From contig NC_033635.1 of NCBI RefSeq assembly GCF_001540865.1, forward strand, positions 11,227,297-11,291,296: 64,000 nt of DNA. Reading direction: 5' to 3'. Positions 1 through 12,268 of this stretch are shown one piece after another. The notes beneath the pieces are model-generated. The model made no database searches. It was not told the origin of the DNA and worked only from the letters and a program-made list of their open reading frames with translations. Each line of letters starts with the position of its first letter. Position 1 is the first letter of the stretch. The translations under genes and the position numbers were made by a program. This DNA is from Ananas comosus (lineage: Eukaryota; Streptophyta; Magnoliopsida; Poales; Bromeliaceae).

Positions 1-2182
1 GCAGCAGCAGCAGCAGCAGAATAATCCAATCTTACAGTTGCAACAATCTCATGGGCAACAATTGGGCCAAGCACACCATCTGCAGATGGGCTACGGTCCG
101 ATGGGGGTCGCAAACCTCCTCCGCAATTCCAAATATGCGAGGCCGGTGCAGGAGCTGCTCGAGGAGTTCTGCAGCGTCGGGAGGGAGCAGTTGAAGGGGG
201 ATCGGCTGAGGGCCCTGCGCGGAAGCGGTGGCTCCTCTTCGTCGAACCCAAAGGCTAACAACCCTAGCTCGTCGACCGCCCCCGCCACCGCGTCGTCCTC
301 CTCTTCCAAGGACCAGCTCCCTCCTTTGTCTCCTGCTGAACGATTTGAGCACCAAAGGAAGAAAGCTAAGCTCCTCTCCATGCTTGATGAGGCATGTATT
401 CAATCTCTTTCTGTCTCTCTCTCTCGTTTTCTCGATCTATATATATATATATATATATATTTCTCTCTCTATCTCGCTCTCTCGATCTATATAAGCATGA
501 AAGTAACAAGAATTCCGGCGTACGTTCGGCTGGAATTTTGTCGCAGTTTGTTTAGAGGAGCGCCGCCGGCAGCAGCCGGCGGGTGTTTGATTAGGAGCAG
601 AAAGAGGTGGTTGGTGTGGATTCATCTTAGGTTAATTTAATCAAGGTTTCTTTGATAGTGTTTGTTGAGCCTTGGATTTGTTTATTGGAAAGGTATGTTA
701 GATTATCTCTAGTGGTACTTCCATTTGGAGAGACATGATTTTTTTGGTGATTTGGGGACGTCGCCTCACCGAAGCTCTTGTCAAATCCTTTAATAAATCC
801 TTAATTACAATTAACAATAATACCATGTAGCCGGGGAACGTTTGTTACATCGTTTGCTATTTCCAAGAGATTGCATTGCCTATATTAGTACCGAGCAATA
901 TGTATATAAATATATATATACAATTCCAATTGATCATATATATATATATATATGTATATATATAATTTAATCAACAAACCAATCGTTCCTTTGGTTGTTG
1001 CCCTTCCGTTTTCTTTATTAATTTACACGCCTACCAAATTGAGAAAGAGACACGTTGATTCCTTCATCCATGTATATACATTGGTTCCATTCACTGGCAC
1101 CTACATATATACATGCGAACTCACTGTTTTTAGTAGTGTTTGTTTGGATCCTCTCGTTCTCCTTCGCTCACCTGATCTTCTTCAATTCACTGTTGCTCAT
1201 GTTTTCTTTCATGAGTGTATATATATATATATATATACACACACCGAGTTACCATGCCAATGTTAGTTTCCCAACGGAAATAATTAAAGCAGTATCACAG
1301 TCACATGCCATGCAACCGATACTTGTTCCTACTTTTATGGCTTAATCTTGTGTGGGTCTCCAATGTTTTTCTCGGCACCAGTGGATCCAGTGTCCACATA
1401 TATATGAAACAAGGACCCCATATCCAATTACTGTTGGTTGGTTCAATTTTGTTACCACCACAACTCATTTTCAGTGTATATGGTGGTCCTGATCAGTTAG
1501 TTAGTTAATTATTTAATTAGCTGTATATAGTGGAAATTGCTTATTAGTTATATAACGACATGATTGTAATTAACTTTATATCCATATATGTGTGTGTGTG
1601 CATGCAACTGCAGGTGGACAGAAGATACAACAACTACTGCGGCCAAATGCAGATGGTGGTGAACTCCTTCGACTCGGTGATGGGGTTCGGGGCGGCGGCG
1701 CCGTACACGGGGCTGGCGCAGAAGGCGATGTCGCGGCACTTCCGCTGCCTCAAGGACGCCATCGCCGCGCAGCTGAGGCACACGTGCGAGCTCCTCGGGG
1801 AGAAGGACGCGGCGGGGGGCGCCGCGGGGGGGGTCACGAAGGGGGAGACGCCGCGGCTGCGCCTCCTCGACCAGCGGCTGCGGCAGCAGCGGGCCTTCCA
1901 CCAGATGGGGGGGATGATGGAGCAGGAAGCCTGGCGGCCGCAGCGCGGCCTGCCGGAGCGCTCCGTTACCATCTTGAGAGCGTGGCTCTTCGAGCACTTC
2001 CTCCACCCGTACGTATTAGCTAGTCACGTATATATAATGCATGTGTTTCGTGAATTATTTAGTAGCCCCATGATAGCTAGTTGATTATTTCACTCTAATT
2101 AAGTACATATATATATAATCCCTTTATTAGAATTAATGCATTTGTTCTGTTATATATATGTATATGCATGGTTGCCCTAGTG

Positions 2183-2217
<35 letters not shown>

Positions 2218-2696
2218 CAAAGAGTTTGCCTTAATTAATTTATATATATGTGTAATTTATTTATTCTTCATTATGCACGCGCGAATGAAATGGAAGTATT
2301 AAGAATATTCAAATACTATTGTTATTAAAATCGATTCTTAATTTGGGTTGTTAATTATCTCTACTTTCATGTGTATATATATATACTAATGATTTGTTGA
2401 AAGCAAGAATTAGTTAGTAGTGAAATATATAGATATATAAATATAATGAGCAGTAGTTTATGTGATTTGATTTGAGTTTTCTCCTTTTATCAAAAGATTC
2501 AGAGCTCTGCATATAGTCCTTGGTTTAGTGTCTTTACACCAGAAAAGCTGATCAAAAGCTCCTATCACTTTGATCCTTTCATTGATATAGATTCCATGCC
2601 ATAACATACAGCCATAGACCTCCCGAGCAGTGCATTTAATAGTTCATACACTTTGCCATTAATTCGAACCTCGATCGAAGAGACATATGCATTGGA

Positions 2697-2745
<49 letters not shown>

Positions 2746-5291
2746 AATGCATAGGAGTAAAATGATTGATCATGAATAGCTATGTAACTATAGTACTATT
2801 CTTTATGGATTTTTGGGCTCTATAACTCTATAAGGGTACTAATGTGATTTTGTGATCTCTCTTTCTTCGTTTTGTGCTCAGGTACCCGAGTGATGCAGAT
2901 AAGCATTTGTTGGCCAGGCAAACAGGTTTATCCAGAAACCAGGTTTGTCCTCTTCTCCCTCAATAATGGAAGAGTCATCACCTTTTTGAAAACCATGCAT
3001 AAATACTAGTATTTTTTCTGAGAATTTATCGTCTCCACTTGATGTATCCGTACGCCCAGTGCACCGTCCTTTATGGACCATTTATTTCATCACATAACTG
3101 CAGTTCCAACTTCCAAACAAAAAAAGAAATACTGCAATTGCGCTCGCTAGACACGCAGCTGGGATTAAAATTCACGATAAATTAGATGTTAGTACATCCA
3201 ATTAAGCCAAAAGATTAACTAAATTTATATATATGTTCGAACAATCGGAACCAAGCAACAAAACATATGATCAAGATTATTCTCATGTCTAAATTTTGAA
3301 GATAGAGGGTATAGGAATGCAACGGGCATAGGAAATAATACGATTTTTCATAATTTCTACTGAGAAATTGAGTAGTAATTTTTCTACGTAACTCCAACAT
3401 GTCCTTTTTGTACTAAATTCTAGACTTGAATGCACAGTCAAAAGCAGCCCTATAGAACAGTACATGCAGTGACCTAGCAAGCTGGTTGTGCAGTACACTT
3501 TGTAAGGGCTTTTAGTTTTTACCTGTCTCTCTCACATCTAATAATTCGTCTCCTCTGACCCACTTAACTAGGTTGTCCCATTTTGTTGATGTAGATCTAT
3601 TCTTGCTCCTAATGTATTTCTCTTGAGTATTTAACCATATAATTGAGAAGAGAAATGCTAATTAACTCTACAACCTAAAAGGATTTGTAGGATTATAACT
3701 CTTAATCCAAGGGTTTAAATCCTTTTCCCAGGATCTGAATAGCCCTTTTTAGATTTTCGAATTTTGAAAAAAAAGGAGAGTGATAAGACTAGTGAAGGAA
3801 AACTGATCTAGCACAAGTGAAGAATATTTCCCATATATATATATATACCTTTTTATATCCATATTTCACTACATTTCCCTGTGTATACCAGTCAAGTATA
3901 AAATGAATGATTACAAAAGCATGAATAGTTTTATTGATGCATGCATGTTTAGTGTCTGTGTGCGTGTGATCGTATCTGTGTCTATCAGTCTTAGTCGTGA
4001 TTTTGCATGTGTGCGTGTGGGATTTGACTATGCATATGTGTGTGCGCATACGCACGCGTGTGCGCACGTAGTTGCGGTGTTTCAGATTAGAGAAATGCGT
4101 AGTTGTGGTGTTTCAGTGTAGAGAAACGCTGTGTGTATTTGCACGCGCGCCTAGCTGTGACGTCTCAGGTTAGAGAGATGCTAATTAGGTATACATTTCA
4201 AAAGGAGTTGAAACCTTACGATCCTCTATCTCGGGGTATGAAACTTGGCTTTTAGATAGCCAAGTTATATATAAAACTTGGCCTTTAGGTAGGGGAAGCA
4301 GAACCCTTCAGGTTATGCATGTTTGAGTGTACATATGCAATGTGGGTGCATATGTAGGAGTGTGTATGCAAGAGTTCCAGTATAAGATTATTATGATGTT
4401 CTAACATCGATTGTTGTTTGTTTGGGTCATATATGGGATTAACATATATATCAATAAAGTGGATTATTAATTTAGATGTTCTAGCTAACAATAATTAACT
4501 CCAAACACCAAGATTTTACATGTAACTACAGTTCATAGTTACACTCCATATGAACTTGATGTACATATACAGTACAAGTAGAAGCATTCATTAATTCCAT
4601 CCTTACAGGTTTCACGCATGCAAGGTTTTCTCATGTTAGCGCATTTAATTACCTCTTTCGATACTCTAGAAGATACCTTACTTCGAGACGCCTCTAAAGT
4701 GCAGTTGATGAGCTAGTTATTTTCACGTGGTAGCTCGCTAGCTGAATCAAAACCAAATTAAGCACACCGAAGTAAATTATAACGAGCAATTATAAGCTAC
4801 TGATGACATATAGAAATGCTGACTCTAGTAATCTTACATTTAACGATAACAATTTTCAGGTGTCGAATTGGTTCATCAACGCGCGGGTGCGTCTGTGGAA
4901 GCCGATGGTGGAGGAGATGTACCAGCAAGAAGAGAAAGAAGAAGGCGATAACACCACCCAACACTCAGACCCCACCGCCGCCGACCCCAACGCCAATGCC
5001 GATGGAAACGCAGCAGCGCAATCCCGAGAATCACTTTCCCCGCCCGGCGTGGCTCACGTCGACGACTCTGTCGACCTCGACATCGCTGTTGACCCATCGC
5101 CGCCACCGGAGCTCTTTGGGGGCGCCGCCGACGACGTGTACGTACACCGCTACGGGTGGGGGCCCGCCGCTGCTCAGGCGAGGGTGGGGCCCACGGGTGA
5201 CGTGTCGCTGACGCTGGGCCTGCGCCACGCAGGAGGGAACGTTAATGAGAGCGGAGTACCCTTCTCGCTGAGGGATCACTTTGGCGCTTAA
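1..5291 (+). CDS. BEL1-like (BELL) TALE homeodomain transcription factor, 5' end outside window
   Basis: Exons read as 1-391, 1614-2008, 2882-2942 and 4860-5291 (stop 5289-5291), giving 425 residues in the window. Exon 1 is open to the left edge and begins in a glutamine run. It carries the SKY box ([16 protein letters not shown]) and the start of the BELL domain, which ends in exon 2 near NSFDSVMG. The homeodomain is split over exons 2-4 and has the TALE three-residue insertion PYP and the recognition helix [15 protein letters not shown]. The 61-nt third exon is a hallmark of the BELL family. The C-terminus has the ZIBEL-type motif [12 protein letters not shown]. Family knowledge: BELL proteins act in the nucleus as heterodimers with KNOX proteins in meristem and ovule development. 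Intron 1 uses GAG|GCATGT, a GC donor; the other donors are GT. The true start codon is not in the window, and the exact paralogue is not assigned. Confidence 0.93.
2184..2213. repeat. poly-T tract
   Basis: About 30 consecutive T within BELL intron 2. It could be the A-tail of an old minus-strand retroposon, but no SINE body is recognisable beside it. Confidence 0.8.
2700..2743. repeat. (CT)n microsatellite in BELL intron 2
   Basis: About 20 CT units, roughly 140 bases upstream of the 61-nt exon 3. The pyrimidine strand is the sense strand of the gene. Confidence 0.9.
4068..4181. repeat. three degenerate 31-bp repeats in BELL intron 3
   Basis: Units at 4068-4098, 4099-4129 and 4151-4181 share the pattern TAG(T/C)TG(C/T)G(G/A)(T/C)GT(T/C)TCAG followed by TTAGAGA-like sequence. 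The first two are adjacent; the third follows a 21-base spacer. Confidence 0.7.
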
Positions 5292-6458
5292 TTAATTAAT
5301 GCATGGTGTTTGGCAATTACAGTATGCGTACGTATATATTATATAATTAATTAGTTAATGTTAGATAATAATGTGACACACAAATAAATCTTCTTCTTTT
5401 CTTTTGATAATTTTAGACTTTTTTTTTTCTTTTATTTTTTCTTTTTTTTGAAGAGGTTGAGAGAGAAGAGGTATATAACAAAAAACAAAAAAAACCAACG
5501 TATGATATAAGTAGTTTTCGCACATTTTTTTTTGTTTTTATTTTGTATGTACATTTGAGAACCAACACAAAAATTGTACGTATTGGGGGGGGAGAGGTGA
5601 CAGTGAATTGAGGATTAGCGTGATGTATTCTGAAATGAGCTTTAATTTTTTTTATTCTCCTTTGAGTGAGCTTCCATATTTTTTTATTTATTTTTTTAAC
5701 GAATTAATCAGATGACTTTTATCTACTCGATGCTTATAAAACCGCAATCTAATGCATACATTTGTCACAAGAGAAATGCTTCATTGATAAACATATAAAT
5801 ACGCCATTAATTTATTCAAAACTGTTAATTGTTAGTTTTCAACCAGGAGTTCTCATATTAAAGAGTCCCACACCCACGTGCATCTTCTCTTTTTTCTTTT
5901 CTTTTTTTTTTCTTTTTTTTGGTGACTTGGACCATGATTGAGTCATAAATGCTAGAAATAGTGGTTGTTTGATAGAAGAAAAGGAAAAGGTTGGGGGAGG
6001 GATATGATTGCCAGGTATTTAATAGCAGCAGGACAGATACAGCCATGACCATGCTTCTTTCCCTAGCCTAGCTTTGGGACCATCTTGCCATATGAAAAGT
6101 GGTTGACAAGGGATGGGCTGGATTGGGCCTTTTTTATTTTCAACTTGACAGGCTTGGTTCAGTGAGTGTGTGTAATCTTATGGATGTTTAATTTGGGACC
6201 CTTTGATTTTTGCCATACTGTGAATTCGACTCAGTAAGATTGAATCAAACAGTGTTTGTCGCGTCTTTTAGGATTAAACTTCACAAATTGGTCATACACT
6301 TCTACATATTTGTAGGAAATTAAAACAGATTGTGATTGGATTGAGCTTCTGATTCGACTTTCTGGACTGCAAAAATTTGAATTTTTTTTCTTCTCAGATA
6401 TTTGAATCTGTCAGTCTGCTGCTGCAAGCCTTCATAGAAAGAGGATTCCATCAACAGA
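5292..6458. other. spacer between convergent BELL and 5-phosphatase genes
   Basis: AT-rich with several T-runs. It must contain the 3' UTRs of both flanking genes, whose stop codons face each other across 1.17 kb. I see no further gene or element in it. Confidence 0.6.
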
Positions 6459-9025
6459 TTAGTTGTTCAGTCTTGAACAGAGGTGAGCTTTCACTGGCTT
6501 GCGGTGGGAGCTACTACTCTGATCTTGTGACTCATATGAGTGCAGCACCGCATCGATCCCGGACGAGCTGTCGATCTTGAACAAGATTCTATCCGTCCAC
6601 GAAAGGTACTCTGACCTGCAGAAAAGAAAAAAAGACAGATCAGAAACATGTTTAAGATCTATACAAATAACAATTTGAGTAATGATTCACAAAAATTACA
6701 ATGTGAGTAATATTAGTTAGTTACCTTGTAGCTTGTGTGTCATAGTTGCTGCTTCCTACATTGTACTTATATGTGGGCTTGAATGATAAGGTCCCCTCAC
6801 AGTAGTAGCCTCTGAATACTTGTCCTCTTTCGGCCTCTTGTAGAAGCTGATCCTTACTAGTTAGCAGCTACAGAATATAAACAAATAGTCGGGCCTCGGT
6901 TATATGAGAGTATAAGCATGTTGCTTTGCAAACTAAATTAAGTAATTAACAGTGTAAGAAAATGACAACCAAGTCCCAAAAGTGGGGAAATTGTATATTT
7001 GCTTACACTATGAAGGTTCTTGTGTATTAGGCTTCTTGCAGCTAGGGTGCTTATACCATGCAATCTGTAATTAAGATCCCCGAGCCACACCGTCACGTGA
7101 GAGGCCGTAGCATATGGGCTTCTGTTCTTTGCGAAGAGTGAGTAGGAGATATGCCTCCATTGCGAGTTCCTTTCCTTCACATTATGCGCGTGAGCTGCAG
7201 AATCAACCACGCATATCGTATATTACAAACTGTTTCATTGGCTTTAACTATGCTGTAAAGGTGAACTAACATAAGCTATAATAACTTGATGGTTAAGTGC
7301 ATGTTCTTTTCCATCCTCTTTCAATTTGCCAGTACTAGGGCATGGCAATCTCTTCCACTTTATTTCCTGTGTTCTTATCGAGCTCCGTTAAACATTCCCT
7401 ACATTTTTCCTAATGAACATTCTCGGAGAATTTTAGAGGTCATGACTTTTTGCATTGTTCCGACTTATCCAGGGAGGCTTCTGAAATGCATAATAAGATG
7501 ACCATAGACGACAACATAAACCTTCTGAAATGACTCTGTTCATATATGTAAATCCTAATTAGCCCACGAGTAACAGCTCCTTGACTGACACAGTCCTTTA
7601 ACAGCATGGCTTGTTTCTTCAAACCGTCCGAAAACAGTACAACTTAGTAATGCTTGATTACCAGCAAGTTACATGCATGTCAGAAAACAAAAAGGAAAAA
7701 AAAAATCTCTTTCCCCCCTTTGAAGAGAGAATTCATGAATGAAAAAGGGGGAATAAAAAGGATTTGAAGATTGAAAAGGTGAATAAAGATGTGGGTGGAA
7801 TAAGTAACAGCTCACCTGACAGATGACACGATATGAAGACCATATGAATTCTATTAATGACAATGTAAACACCAACAGCTCCTTTCTTTCTACGAATTAG
7901 ACCGCCGCAACCCCCAACGGCACACTTATCCACTCGTAGCTCTGAATGTTACAGCTAAACTTTAATTAGATGATGCAAAGCATTTTTGCCAAAAGAATTT
8001 GAATAGGTACTTGTGTGTAGCAGTCCCATCTCTGTTTAAATAAATAAATAAATAAATAGATAGATAAATATAGTGCTGTCGCACCTTTTCTTTCAAACTC
8101 TGAATTTTTGGGGCCTAAGACATAAAGATGAAGAGATTGCATGGTTGCTTCTCCCAGGAGACTAGGCGATGGCAAGTAATTAGTGCTTAAATTAACTTCT
8201 ATAGTTTATCAACTTATAAACAGAGAACAACTCAACGAAGTTTGGATTAACTGATGTAATATATAACTTAAGAAATGAACAAGACCTATATTATCACACT
8301 TATGACAATTTTGAAGCAAGAATCACTAGGATTGATTAGATCACAACAAAATTTTTCCGAGAATAAGCGGGCAATGGTCGCACAGTAAAAAAAAAAGAAT
8401 CTCAAACATTTAATTCTATTAGCAATCTGACACCTGAAAGAAGGTTGTTGAATGGTACAAAACAACCTTATCCTTATACCACAAACTTAATTACTTTTTT
8501 TTTTTTTATAATAAATTGCTTACAATGACATAGACAATGCTCCCTCAAATGAGAAAGTGCTCAAAGTACCTATGTGTTTCGATCAGATATTCGTTCAACA
8601 AATTTGCAATATTATGCTTTGGAACATCCTGCAACCCGACCACTCCTCTCCAATCAGCTGCACCAAAGACAAGAACATTGGTTTCTCTCAACAGAATGAG
8701 TTCAACTTGGAACAAGCGCAGCGTAGACTAACAAGTGTAAAGTCTAGAGGCCCTTATCTACGCAGTTTAGTTTGTCTTTCTTTACTTGATAGTTACAACT
8801 AACTAGAGCATAGACAATCGAGTTCGAAACTGCAATGTAGGTTTTTGATTAATTCTGATGGCATAGAACATGAGTGCCTACCCTTCCATTCATGTTCCAT
8901 GTAACTATGCAAAAACATAGAACCGAGTTGGTCGAGAAGCCGCAGAACTTTTCAACCGCAACAGTCTCGATTCCTTCATGATCAGTCAGGTAATCAGCAA
9001 CCAACTGACTCGGATCTCTGGGCCT
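6459..9025 (-). CDS. type II inositol polyphosphate 5-phosphatase (At5PTase11-like), 5' exon(s) unresolved, probably catalytically impaired
   Basis: Minus-strand exons in coding order: about 9025-8882 (contains CFCIVTWNMNGR), 8657-8570 or longer at its 5' side (GLQDVPKHNIANLL), 8161-8085 (MQSLHLYVLGPKN), 7941-7816 (FISCHLS), 7194-7007 (VTVWLGDLNYRL), 6867-6725 (FKPTYKYNVGSSNYD) and 6615-6459. All junctions from exon 8657-8570 onward are GT-AG and phase-compatible, and the frame stays open to the stop at 6461-6459. The order of motifs is that of the Mg-dependent endonuclease/exonuclease/phosphatase fold, which removes the 5-phosphate from inositol phosphates and phosphoinositides. Two features suggest decay. 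At the YK|VRVPSWTDR region, a 2-nt and a 1-nt insertion flank the last intron and cancel out, replacing conserved residues. The usual C-terminal SDHKPV reads SHRKPV in register, losing the catalytic Asp-His pair. No start codon was found, and a coding join between the first two listed exons is not settled. It may be a pseudogene or a pseudo-enzyme. Confidence 0.78.
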
Positions 9026-10374
9026 CTAGCTCGTTAAACCTTTTCCTGCAGATATCTTACCTACAAGCACATATTCTTTTATATGCACTGGTTCGTAACG
9101 TACCAATCGCAATGTGCCATATTATGATGTTATGGGAATTTCAAAACATATTCCTTTCGACGGTGCCTAGCTCGTAGAACAAGAGTACACCTTTTTCATT
9201 TCTCATCTCTTTGTCTCCAAAATTAGGTGAGGGTCCTTGTCCCGGGACATTAGATAAGTCTATAATCTGGAGATGGCCGCATCACAACTATAACTCTCTA
9301 GTGCTCAAAAACTTCTTTTGTCATCTTCGAGTTAATTACCAATTGACGGCAATCCAATCCAGATTCCAGACTCATGTAAATCTTTCATGATCAGATCAAT
9401 TCTGCTCTCGATCTACTTTGTGCTTCAGCTGATCTCAGCTGTAAATATATATATATAAGCGACACGTATAACCCCTACAACAAACCTTACATCTTCTCTG
9501 ACTCTAACAAGTTAACACATCCATAACTTGTTTGGATATGATATTGACCGACGCACGCTGCTCATCAACAAAACAACGGAATGCACAGATAGAAAATAGC
9601 TACACATGCATGATTGATTGCTGTAGGCTAGCCACATAATAAGTCTAAGTTGAAGATAGGAACATTTATGAGTGCGTGATTTGGGGGGAAAAAAAAGAGA
9701 AGAAAAACAGTAGTAGTCTCGATTACTTGCAACCTATAAAGGGATTTTAGCTTACTTAGCAGACTGCCGATGATTCCGGCACTGTCGCCGGAAAGAGGGA
9801 AAGCCGACGGCCTCCAGTCGGCATGTAAAAGAGAGGAAAAGGCTGCCGGCCTGACATGCTCGCTGAAATTCTAATTCCCTCTATCACCGTAAACTTGTAA
9901 AGAGATATTAATTTTAAAAAATAATTAATTAAAAAATTTAAAGGGTTCGCAATAGATAAATCTCCAGACTTTTTCATTCTCATTTTCATTTTTATTTTTA
10001 TTTTAATTACTATCTAAGTGCGAGACTCGTAGATAATATCCTTGGGTTCAAGTTATATAATATAGAGTATTTCGTTATATTAAGATATTTTAAATTTCTT
10101 AAAGAAATTACTATTAAAATAAATTTTTATTCTATATTTTAATATTTTATATTGGAATATAAAATATTCTAATATAAAATTTAAATATTTTATATTTTTA
10201 ATCCTGCCAAATAAATTCTTATTCTAAGAACAAATACTATCTGTACACGTGACTGTACCGCTATCCTTTAACTATTTATATTAATACTAAAAATATTAAA
10301 AATTTCAGTAAATTTTGAGATCGTGAGTATAAGATATATATTTTTAATTTTAAATCATGATTTAGTACTGGCCG

Positions 10375-10480
10375 TTTCTACCGTAAGTAATAAAATATTT
10401 ATAGTCGACACCCGAGATCCTAGTTCGAAGGTTAATTGCGTTACATTTCCGTTTAAATTTATTTCTAAAAAAAATACAGC
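10375..10480 (+). repeat. degenerate tRNA-derived SINE remnant
   Basis: Resembles the SINE family seen at 23544 and 51864. It has CGACACCCGAGATCC, a B-box-like AGTTCGAAGG, and the shared tail start TAAATTTATTTCTAAA followed by an A-run. The A box and the 3' GAAGCGGGTAGC segment are missing or unrecognisable. Confidence 0.5.
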
Positions 10481-10633
10481 TAATTAAAGGCCTGTAGATT
10501 ATATATGCAATTTATAAAAATAATAGTTTGAAACATATGGAGCAGTACCTTATTCTTAAATTTTAAGATAAATTATACAAATATTTTTATAATATTCACA
10601 GACTTCAACGCCAGCCAAAGTGGTTCACCAAGA

Positions 10634-10825
10634 GAAAAAATTCTAGAATGCACTGGATATATTGATGACGTGGCGTCACAAACCAATCAAATATCTCTTT
10701 TTAGAGATATATATCCCATCGTGATTATAAAAAAATATTTTTATTATACTTTTATTTGAAGAGAAAAAATATAATTATTTTATTATTAATGACGTGCTGC
10801 AAGCGTGACAGTATCGAATTTCTCT
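10634..10825 (+). mobile_element. 190-bp MITE, family M1, copy A
   Basis: Begins GAAAAAATTCTAGAATGCAC and ends in a GAATTTCTC-type inverted end. Internal landmarks TTGATGACGTGGCG, ATTATAAAAAAATATTTTTATTATA and TTATTAATGACGTG are shared with copies at 54102-54287 and 54511-54701. The target duplication is unclear in this copy. Confidence 0.75.
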
Positions 10826-10949
10826 CCAGCAGGAGGGAAGAGAGATTGATAAAATTGGTGGCATTTCTCATGTCAATACAATATGGCCACTTGGCACAAC
10901 AAGGAAACAGCTCCAACGTATATTCAAATCCAATTAGAACCAACATATA

Positions 10950-10958
10950 TTTATAAAA
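10950..10958 (+). promoter_or_regulatory. candidate TATA box of the TMEM220-like gene
   Basis: TTTATAAAA about 105 bases upstream of the ATG at 11064, a plausible distance for a plant core promoter with a short leader. No supporting data beyond position and sequence. Confidence 0.4.
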
Positions 10959-11063
10959 ACTATTTGTAAAAAAGAAATGAGCATGGCAACATTGACTTTC
11001 TTCTTCTTAAGGCCATCCCTCCACTAAGATTAATTCTCACAAAAAAAAAGTAGCAGGGAATCA

Positions 11064-12268
11064 ATGGCAATGTCTTTTCCAGCTCAATCCCCCCTCTTCT
11101 CCTCATGCTCACTGCTCATGACTCTCCTCTTTGCATACTCTGCATCTGTTCAACTAGATGACCCAGGTAGGTAATCAGTGACTCCATATATAAATTATTA
11201 AGTTACATATATATATATATATATGCCCACAAATTAAATTTTCTTTCTTCTTTCAGATTGGTACTTTTGGCTCCCACTGTATGCTGTTGCCTCTGCGGTT
11301 AATCTTTCCCAAGCACTCAGTTTCCAGTCCAAAGTCCTTGCCCAGGTGAGTGAGTTTGCACTGTGGGGTGGAGTATTCTTGTTGCTCAAAGTGGTTTGTG
11401 AAGCTTGTCATGTTGATGGAGTGGGTGGGTTGTGGTCTATGGACATGAGGGAAAGGGTTGTGAGGGAGAAAATTGGGAGTGGGTTAGTGGTCATCTCCAT
11501 GATCCTTTACTTAAAAGCTACTTCTCATGCTTCCAAAGTGCCCAAAAGAGGAAAGAGTGAACAAGCTCCAACATCTCTTGGTTATGGTAAGGGTATGATT
11601 ATTATTTTTTTTTTCATTTTAATTACAAAGAATGGTGCTCTTTATTCAGTTATTGTGGCTTGTGAGATTATTAGAGTTGTTTAAGACTCTTACTAAATGT
11701 GTGTTTACAGTTTTAGAAGTATTTATTTTAGGGATGAGGGGAAATTTGGTCACCGGTGGGTAAGAAGGAATTTAGAGAATTTTATGGAAACTTTTGCTTA
11801 TAGGAAATGTTAATTATTCTTCTTAAGCTTTGTAATAATGTCTGTAATTTACCACATTTTCTTTCTTTCTTTTTTGTCAGAACAGTATTTGACAACACAT
11901 ATTTTGGTATGAGTGAATTTAAGTGCAGTGTATCGACTCTATATATATATATATACATGAAAACAGCTAATAGCAGTTACTGATTACTCTGACAAATTAA
12001 GATTAACCAAATCTGATGAACCATTCAATTACTTGCAATGTGTAAATCGATCATGACATATCTAATCATCTTTTGAGCGGAATAGGTAGATTATGTATTA
12101 GCCACATAGCCTTTAAGTGTACTTCGCGTTATGCTATGTCATAAATTTTTCTTTTCTCTTTCATTTTTTTTCTGAATTCTGGGAGCAGGAATGGCGATTC
12201 TTGTAGCTGTGAGCTTCGGACTGTCGTTCTATTTCTTCCTATCTGTTAAGGAGCAAATGAGGTTCTGA
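11064..12268 (+). CDS. TMEM220-family transmembrane protein
   Basis: Three exons, 11064-11166, 11257-11586 and 12189-12268, all GT-AG and phase-compatible, encode 170 residues. Predicted membrane segments lie near residues 15-30, 36-55, 66-85, 107-120 and 146-164. The signature LDDPDWYFWLPLYA (residues 31-44) and the loop WSMDMRERVVREKIGSGLVV match the TMEM220 family, small multi-pass proteins found in animals, plants and bacteria whose biochemical role is unknown. The ATG at 11064 is the first in frame. A second in-frame Met two codons later is equally possible. A TATA-like element lies about 105 bases upstream. Exon 2 reads on into intron 2 for some 100 bases without a stop, so an intron-retaining transcript would encode a different C-terminus lacking the last helix. 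Confidence 0.88.

Larger units (their letters stand above)
9026..11063. other. AT-rich spacer with MITE and SINE remnants
   Basis: Should contain the missing 5' exon(s) and promoter of the minus-strand 5-phosphatase, which I could not place. Holds a degenerate SINE (about 10375-10480) and one copy of a 190-bp MITE (10634-10825). Divergent promoters of the 5-phosphatase and the TMEM220 gene would share this stretch. Confidence 0.5.

Noticed and set aside
9756..9989. Minus-strand open frame considered as the missing first exon of the 5-phosphatase
   Set aside because: A GTAAGC donor is present, but it follows an in-frame stop, phases do not join convincingly to the next exon, and the protein has no family resemblance.
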